Shown: one piece after another, positions 21,543 through 27,349 of the stretch
Position numbering within the stretch: the stretch's first letter is position 1
How the letters are laid out: the number at the start of each line of letters is the position of its first letter
NCBI RefSeq assembly: GCF_000220395.1
Contig: NW_004087600.1
Location: forward strand, 1 to 27,349
Source: Ichthyophthirius multifiliis
Lineage: Eukaryota; Ciliophora; Oligohymenophorea; Hymenostomatida
Reading direction: 5' to 3'
Length of the DNA: 27,349 bases
The notes under the pieces: generated by a model
The model's database searches: none
What the model saw: only the letters and a program-made list of their open reading frames with translations
Told to the model about the DNA's origin: nothing
Program-made: the position numbers and the translations under genes

Positions 21543-23996
21543 TTATGGATAAAATTTAATATAAAAATTATAAAATTTTTATTATATATAATTAATTTTA
21601 TTTTATAAATTTTTTATTTTTTTTAATATAAAAGATAAATGACAATTAATTTATTACTTTTAGCTATTACGTATATAATTTTTTAATTTACTTAATGCTT
21701 TTTTTTAATCATATTACATATTTAATTATATAAAAATATAAATTTATTAAATTTTTATTATAATTTAAATAAATGAATTTTAAGCCATTATCTTTATATT
21801 ACTTTTAAATAAATTTTACTTTTAAAATAAATTTGCTCCTATGTTTCAATTTTTTTTATGTTTTTGTTGTTAAAATTTTCTTTAAGAATAAAATAATATA
21901 TTCTATCTGTAATAACTTCAAAATAAATAATAATAATAAACAATTACTTAACATTATATATGTTGAATAAAAGTAATAATTTAAAAAATAATGCAATTAA
22001 GAGAAATTAATAAAAAATCAAAAATTATTATAAAATCATTTAAAAATCATATAAAATCAGTAATTATTTATTAAAAGGGTTTGTAAATAATTAAAGAAAA
22101 AAAAATTAATATAATTTAGAAATATAAAACTATTTTAATAATTTTTAAAATAGGTTTAAATTATATAATGAATTAAGAATTATTTTATTTTATAAATAAA
22201 AAATGTCGATATATAAATTTATTTTGTGAATTTTCGAATTAAGTTACTACTTGATGAATAAAAGAATAAAAGAACTTGAAAAATAATTACAATGTTTATA
22301 TATATGTAAATATTAATAATTTAATTTGATTAAAACTAAATGAAAAACATTTAAAAAATAATTGTCAAAAATTAATAAAAAATTTAATAATGTATTCCTT
22401 ACAATTAATAAAAATAATAAATAAGATTTTATATATTCACTAGTATATATTTATTTTATTTTGCAATATAATAAATAATTTTAATTAAATTAATATATTA
22501 ATTTAATGAAATTAAATAAGATTTTGTAAAATATCTAAAAAATTTTAATTTTATATTATTTTAATAGTTACAAAGTAAGTCTTATTATTGTTTAATATTT
22601 TTTAAAAAATATTTACGTGTTATAAATTATTTATTTAATATATTTTTTTTAAATAATCTTTTTTAATTTATAATTAATTAATCATAATATTTTTATATAT
22701 TTTTTAAAAGCATATAATTATTATATTATGAAAGCATAATCATAAAATCATAATAATTTATATAATTTTTAGAAAACATGTCGTCCTATAATGTTTATTT
22801 ATATTTAAAACTACATTTTACTCTAATAAATATATTTTAATTTTTTTTATATTAATTAATATTTATAAAAAGTTATTTTTTTTCTTTTAAAAAAGATATT
22901 ATTTTTAGAAAATTTTATAAATAAACTCTATATAAGAAAATATATTATTCTTTTTAATAAAAAATAAATTTCAATCTTTTAGATTAACATTTATAAGTTT
23001 AATACACAAAAATTTAAATTATTATTTTTTATTATAACATATTTTATAATCATAAGTTTCTTAAAATTTTATTTAACTTAGCTTTAATAAAAAAAACATA
23101 TTGAATTATTTTATAGAATTAAATAGAATTCTTAGAAATATAGAAAAACATATGATATTTAATTAGATAATATTTCTAGAGTTAATAAAAAATATTAGTA
23201 TTAATTAAATAATTAAAAATATAAAATTTTTTTAAATGATGCGATAACAGGTTGTGAATTTTTTAATATTTTTTAAAAAATGGAAAAATCAAGGTTTTAT
23301 ATAAAAATATTTAATAATAAATTAATATATTAAATAATTTATTTAAAATAAAAATATAAAATATTTAAATATTTTTTCTATATTTATATTATTACTATTA
23401 TTATATTTTTTTATAATTAGATATTATTTTACTTATTTATTATAAAATAATTTTTTTTTATATATATATATATATTAAATGCTTTGTACTATTATTATTT
23501 TTAAATTAATAAATTACAAAAAACTTATAAATATAGAAAAACAATTTTTATTTTTTATATAAAAAATGTAAATACAAACAAAAAATCATAATTAAAATTA
23601 TTTTTATAAATAATATAATTAAAAATAAATTTATTAATAAAATTCTTTAAAAAATCAATTTAATTATAAACTTTCATTTAAAAAAAAATAAAAAAATATT
23701 AATTTTATGATAGCTTTAATTATAATATAAAAAAAAAATTATTTAATTTAAAGATATTAAAAAAAAAATGCTAAATTTTAGTTTTTATTTAATTTATATT
23801 AATTTTATATTAATTTGAAATTTTTTTTTATTACAAATAAAAAAGTAAAAAAATTATTATTAAAAGATACGCACGTAATAAAACTTAATAAATTTTAAAT
23901 TTTATTTATAAAAAAATATTAACTTATAAAATATATATTTTATTCTCCTCTTACATTTTACGTATATAATTTAATTAAAAATAAAAATTATAATAA

Positions 23997-24018
23997 ATCA
24001 ATCGATATTTTGATTGAT
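23997..24018. repeat. Short inverted repeat
   Basis: Perfect 7-bp arms ATCAATC and GATTGAT around an 8-nt loop. Modest on its own, but it includes one of the few G/C-bearing words in this tract. There is no T-run after it that would make it a terminator-like element. Confidence 0.5.
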
Positions 24019-24208
24019 GTAAATTTGTATTAGTTAATATATATTTTTTTTTTAATATTTTATAAATTTATGTATATATACTATAAAGAATTAAATTTGT
24101 TTTTTTTTTGAAAAAAAAAAAAAAAATATTAAAAAAGTTAATAGATTTATATAAAAGTAAATTTTAAATTTAAGCAAAAATTAAAATAAAAAAATAATTT
24201 ATATTACA

Positions 24209-24252
24209 AATAAAAAACAAAAAAACAAAAAAACAAAAAAACAAAAAAAAAA
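24209..24252. repeat. Period-8 repeat of A-run plus C
   Basis: Four or five copies of an AAAAAAAC-like unit in tandem, the last with a longer A run. It begins roughly 100 bp upstream of the ATG at 24316. It could be a simple minisatellite or a bendable A-tract array near the promoter. Confidence 0.8.
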
Positions 24253-24315
24253 CAATAAAAATTTAATTATCAATATAAAAAAAGATAAATTAAAACTAAA
24301 GTATAATACTAAAAA

Positions 24316-25023
24316 ATGAAAAACCTTTAATAAGTATAGTATTTCTAAACATAATACTCTAATATACATTCTTTATAAGATTATTAATATTTAATAACAT
24401 AACTAAATTTAATATATAACTTAAATTAAAACTATTCTTAATATATAAATTAAAACTAATATTTAAACATGCCAATTCTAACAAACAATATACTAAAAAT
24501 ACCTTTTTAAACGACTCAATAAGAAGTTTTTTAATAGGAAGACTTAAAAATAAAAAACATATAAAATTTTTAATAGTAGCCAATAATAAATTATAAACAA
24601 GAGGAACCTTCTCAAACTTAACAAATTTATTTCAATAAGAATCTCGATATTTTCAAATCTGTTTCTAAGAAAAATCCTTTCAAAAGTGAATCTTCTAAAA
24701 ATAGTAATTATACAAAAAATTTGTTGAAGGGTTTTAAAAAATACGTCGAAAAAAATTATTCTTTAGATAAAACTTTTTTATATGAATTTTAAAATTTTTT
24801 CCATACTTAAAAATTAAATAACGAACTTATTCTAACTTTCTTTTCAAACTCATGTCTTTATAAAGTAATTTTTTAATAATTCCTTAATGAAGATCCTTAA
24901 TGGTGGATAAAAGACGCTAAAATAAAAAATCCGGAAAAGCAAATGCTTTTCTTTAATGTTTGTTAATAAAAATAATACAATCTTATAAAAACAAAAAGAA
25001 TTAAATTTAAAAGGCCTGTTTGA
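24316..25023 (+). CDS. Gln/Asn-rich protein, unknown function, single exon
   Basis: Not recognised. ATG at 24316 to TGA at 25021-25023, 235 residues in one uninterrupted frame. The N-terminal 120 residues are strongly Gln/Asn-rich with many TAA and TAG codons (NLQQVQYFQTQYSNIHSLQ), resembling prion-like polar tracts. The rest is ordered: KSVSKKNPFKSESSKNSN, LLKGFKKYVEKNYSLDKTF, LYEFQNFFHTQ, NELILTFFSNSCLYKVIFQQF, EDPQWWIKDAKIKNPEKQM and the basic end KTKRIKFKRPV. The C-terminal block looks like a small helical domain with a conserved-looking WW. No signal peptide or membrane span. No frame break and no intron needed. Under the standard code it is invisible, and the minus-strand frame over its start is a shadow. 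Confidence 0.75.
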
Positions 25024-25711
25024 TTAAAATAAAAAGAAAAAATAATGAATTTTATGTTCTCATAATAAAATATATATATATATTTATAAAAATTGTTTTT
25101 GCTAAAAATTTAATATATAAATAATTAATATTATTTAAAAAAATTTAAAATATTACTATAAATAATTAATTAATCAAATTTATTATTATATTTTTATAAT
25201 GCTATATTTTTATTTTTTAAAATAAAAAAAGCAATATATTATCTATTCTATTTTATTAAATATACACAATAATATTATAAATGGGAGAAATAGATTTTAA
25301 ATAAAAAATAATATATACTATATTTATTTTAAAAAAATATAATTTATAATATATATTTTATACAAAAAATATTATTTATAATAAAATAAACACATTTATT
25401 TTAATAAAATCTAATAAAAATATAAAGCCCTTATAAAATTAAATATATATTATTTATTTTTAAAAATTAAATATATTTTTTACATTTTATACATATAGGT
25501 TATATATAAATAAATATATATATTTATTTTAATTATAAAAAATAAAATATAAACATAAATAAAACTAAAAGAAAAAAAAAAATAAAACTTATATTTAATA
25601 CTAATAAATATAACAATAAAAATAAAATTAAAAATATATATATATATATTTATATTTATATGTATATTTAAAAAAGAATAAAGATAAAAAAAAACAATAT
25701 TAATAAAAAAA
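25024..25711. other. Intergenic spacer upstream of CFAP20
   Basis: 688 bp of A/T sequence with TA runs at about 25071-25083 and 25635-25650. It is the 3' flank of the Gln/Asn-rich gene and promoter of CFAP20. No coding sequence recognised. Confidence 0.55.
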
Positions 25712-26565
25712 ATGTTTAAAAACACATTTTAATCAGGTTTTTTATCAATTTTATATTCAATAGGGTATTAAAAAAATAAAAACATGCAAAACCAAAAAAT
25801 CAAAAAATATATTTTTATTATAAAAACAAAGATCAAAGCCATTATAAATATGGGACAAAAGCAGTAAAAAAATAAAATTAAAAAAATAAATAAAAATATA
25901 TAAGTACGAAATGGACATATAAAAAGAATTACAGACTAAGATATTCTCTCAAGTGTTTTAGAAATAATGGGAACAAATGTTTCGACTAACTTTATAACTG
26001 CTCCTGCTGATCCAAAGGAGACTTTAGGAATAAAATTACCATTTTTAGTTATGATTATAAAAAATGTAAAAAAATTATAAAAGATATTTTATAAAAAATC
26101 ATAAAAATAAGTTAAAAAAATATTTCACTTTTGAAGTATAAGTTTTAGATGATAAAAATGTCCGAAGAAGATTTAGAGCATCAAATTATTAATCAACTAC
26201 TAGAGTTAAACCTTTCATATGCACTATGTATAATAATATTAATATTTATATATATAGATATATTTAATATTTATATTTTATTTTTTGTAAGGCCTATGAG
26301 ATTGGATGAAGGATGGAATTAAATATAATTTAATTTATCTGATTTTACTAGAAGGGCTTACGCAACTAATTATATTGAAACTTTAAGAGTATAAATTCAT
26401 GCTAATTGTAGAATTAGAAGAATATATTTCTCAGATAGACTTTATTCAGAAGAAGAATTACCCCCAGAGTTTAAATTGTTCTTACCTATATAAGTAATTT
26501 ATATATTTTATTAAATATTTTAATATGTTATATTTTTTTAGGGATAAAATAAAAATAACTCTTGA
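25712..26565 (+). CDS. CFAP20: Cilia- and flagella-associated protein 20 (CFAP20/BUG22)
   Basis: Axonemal doublet inner-junction protein, bridging A- and B-tubule and needed for normal ciliary motion (family knowledge). Six exons: 25712-25764, 25832-25863, 25905-26065, 26112-26227, 26292-26493 and 26542-26565; introns of 67, 41, 46, 64 and 48 nt, all GT...AG with matching phases. The 195-residue product is near identical to the animal protein (193 aa) along its whole length: [144 protein letters not shown]. No frame break. TAA-coded Gln residues align with invariant Gln in the animal sequence, which proves the code. It serves as the calibration gene for splice sites here. Confidence 0.98.
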
Positions 26566-26716
26566 ATATAAAAAAAGAATATATATATATATATATTTAT
26601 ATGTATTATTTTTTTAAACAAGATTTATTAATAAAAAAATAATATTTTTTATTATTTATTACAATATAAAAAAAAAAAATATTTTTTTTTTTTTTTGAAT
26701 GAAATATATAAATTTT
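26566..26716. other. Convergent 3' spacer
   Basis: 151 bp between the ends of CFAP20 and the last gene, with a TA run at 26580-26596 and A-run/T-run pairs at 26669-26696. It must hold both 3' ends. Confidence 0.55.
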
Positions 26717-27333
26717 TCATTTAATTTTTTTCAAATATACAATTTTCCAATTCAAATCATTTAATTTAAAGCCTATATTTCCGAACTTTTTATGATATAT
26801 AGTCATCCAAAACTACTAATTATTAAAATATTTTTAATAGATAAAAAACTAGTACTAATTAAATTAAGAAGTTCTTTTTTTTTCAAAAAAACACAAATAC
26901 TTTCAAATAATAAAAATCCTTATAAACCTTTAATCTATTTTTATAAAAAAGACTTGATAACTCTTTCATCTAAAATTTGATTTAAATTATAAAAAAGTTT
27001 CTCGTTTTTGAAAAAAGACTAGAATTTATTATCTTCCAAAGAAAAATAATTACCCAAATCCTATTTAAAATATGAGTTTAAATTCAAATTTAAACTGATT
27101 TCTTTCTTTTCATTTGCAGTGAATATTTTTACAGTTTTAAAAATTTGAAATATATGTATAGTTTAAATCTCATTTATTTTAATTTTATAATGATCAGGAT
27201 TAATTTCTATAATAAAAACACTTTTTTAATTTTCATTTATAAATTTCTTAAGTAAAAAAATGCAAATTAATTCTATTTAAGTTTTAACATATTTATAATT
27301 TTAAAAATTATCAATATTTAATTAATTATTCAT
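26717..27333 (-). CDS. Protein of unknown function
   Basis: Not recognised. The first in-frame ATG inside the window is at 27333 (MNNQLNIDNFQNYKYVKTQ); the true start could lie upstream, only 16 bp from the window end. The frame reads FLLKKFINENQKSVFIIEIN, PDHYKIKINEIQTIHIFQIF, KTVKIFTANEKKEISLNLNL, DLGNYFSLEDNKFQSFF and NLNQILDERVIKSFLQ, then KKKELLNLISTSFLSIK, ending HKKFGNIGFKLNDLNWKIV with TGA at 26719-26717, about 205 residues. A -1 frame change is needed at A4 26809-26812; otherwise the gene would stop at 26805-26803 with 176 residues. Alternating Ile/Lys/Phe strands early on suggest a beta-rich N-terminal domain and a helical C-terminus. No membrane span or motif was identified. Confidence 0.65.
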
Positions 27334-27349
27334 TTTTATTTATAAAAAT

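Larger units (their letters stand above)
20593..24315. other. 3.7 kb gene-poor A/T tract
   Basis: By far the longest stretch without a recognisable gene in an otherwise compact window. Read under code 6 in both directions it gives long open frames only because TGA is rare; none has protein-like composition or a family motif. Composition is mostly short A and T runs, with little G or C. It contains a (TA)n tract (21507-21537), a period-8 A-run repeat (about 24209-24252) and a small inverted repeat (23997-24018). It separates two divergent genes, so promoters lie at its ends, but most of its length is unexplained. Confidence 0.6.

Noticed and set aside
24209-24252. CRISPR-like or regulatory repeat array
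   Set aside because: Simple A-run repeat without spacers, in a eukaryotic genome.
20593-24315. Transposon, virus-like element or Maverick/Polinton remnant in the gene-poor tract
   Set aside because: No terminal repeats, integrase, polymerase, capsid or transposase-like frame could be read in either strand under code 6.
1-27349. TGA read as Trp/Cys or selenocysteine
   Set aside because: CFAP20, BLOC1S1, the PX gene and the Gln/Asn-rich gene all end cleanly at TGA, and no conserved Trp, Cys or Sec position is filled by TGA.

Overview
The window looks like macronuclear DNA of an oligohymenophorean ciliate that uses genetic code 6. TAA and TAG are read as glutamine throughout, at positions where conserved proteins need Gln or any residue, and every gene end that can be placed is TGA. 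The sequence is extremely A+T-rich, visibly well above 80%. Introns are short GT...AG introns, mostly 30-150 nt and almost pure A/T. An Ichthyophthirius-like hymenostome is the best guess. This is an inference from base composition and code, not an identification. Ordinary ORF calling fails here because glutamine codons are taken for stops, so the gene models below were built by reading all frames under code 6, matching splice phases, and recognising families.

Layout, left to right. (-) A mitochondrial enoyl-CoA hydratase/AUH-type gene, cut by the left edge (1-424). (-) BLOC1S1 (551-1167). (-) A protein with two PX domains (1593-2810). A 1.1 kb AT-repeat divergent spacer. (+) NOT4/CNOT4 ubiquitin ligase (3955-6689). 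(+) A long EF-hand/WD40 protein of WDR49/WDR64 type (6984-11215). (+) An Asn-rich protein (11453-12183). (-) A four-span membrane protein (12237-12890). (-) A coiled-coil protein with one membrane span (13467-16105). (+) Phospholipid scramblase (16347-17155). (-) A multi-EF-hand protein (17578-19015). (-) A basic protein of unknown family (19110-20592). A 3.7 kb gene-poor tract (20593-24315). (+) A Gln/Asn-rich protein (24316-25023). (+) CFAP20 (25712-26565). (-) An unknown protein (26717-27333). Genes are single-copy housekeeping, trafficking and ciliary functions. I see no operon logic, no virus or transposon, no tRNA or rRNA.

The most notable signal is a pattern of frame breaks. Seven protein genes on both strands need a change of reading frame inside otherwise well-formed coding sequence. 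At twelve sites the change is in the same direction (-1, as if one base were missing), and most sit in A or T runs. One gene also has a compensating +1. The likeliest cause is systematic homopolymer shortening in the assembly. Four sites could instead be GT...AG mini-introns of 17-32 nt, and slippage during transcription or translation is a less likely alternative. The breaks do not look like pseudogene decay, because both flanks of each break remain good protein. CFAP20, BLOC1S1, NOT4, the AUH-type fragment, the membrane protein and the Gln/Asn-rich gene need no such correction.
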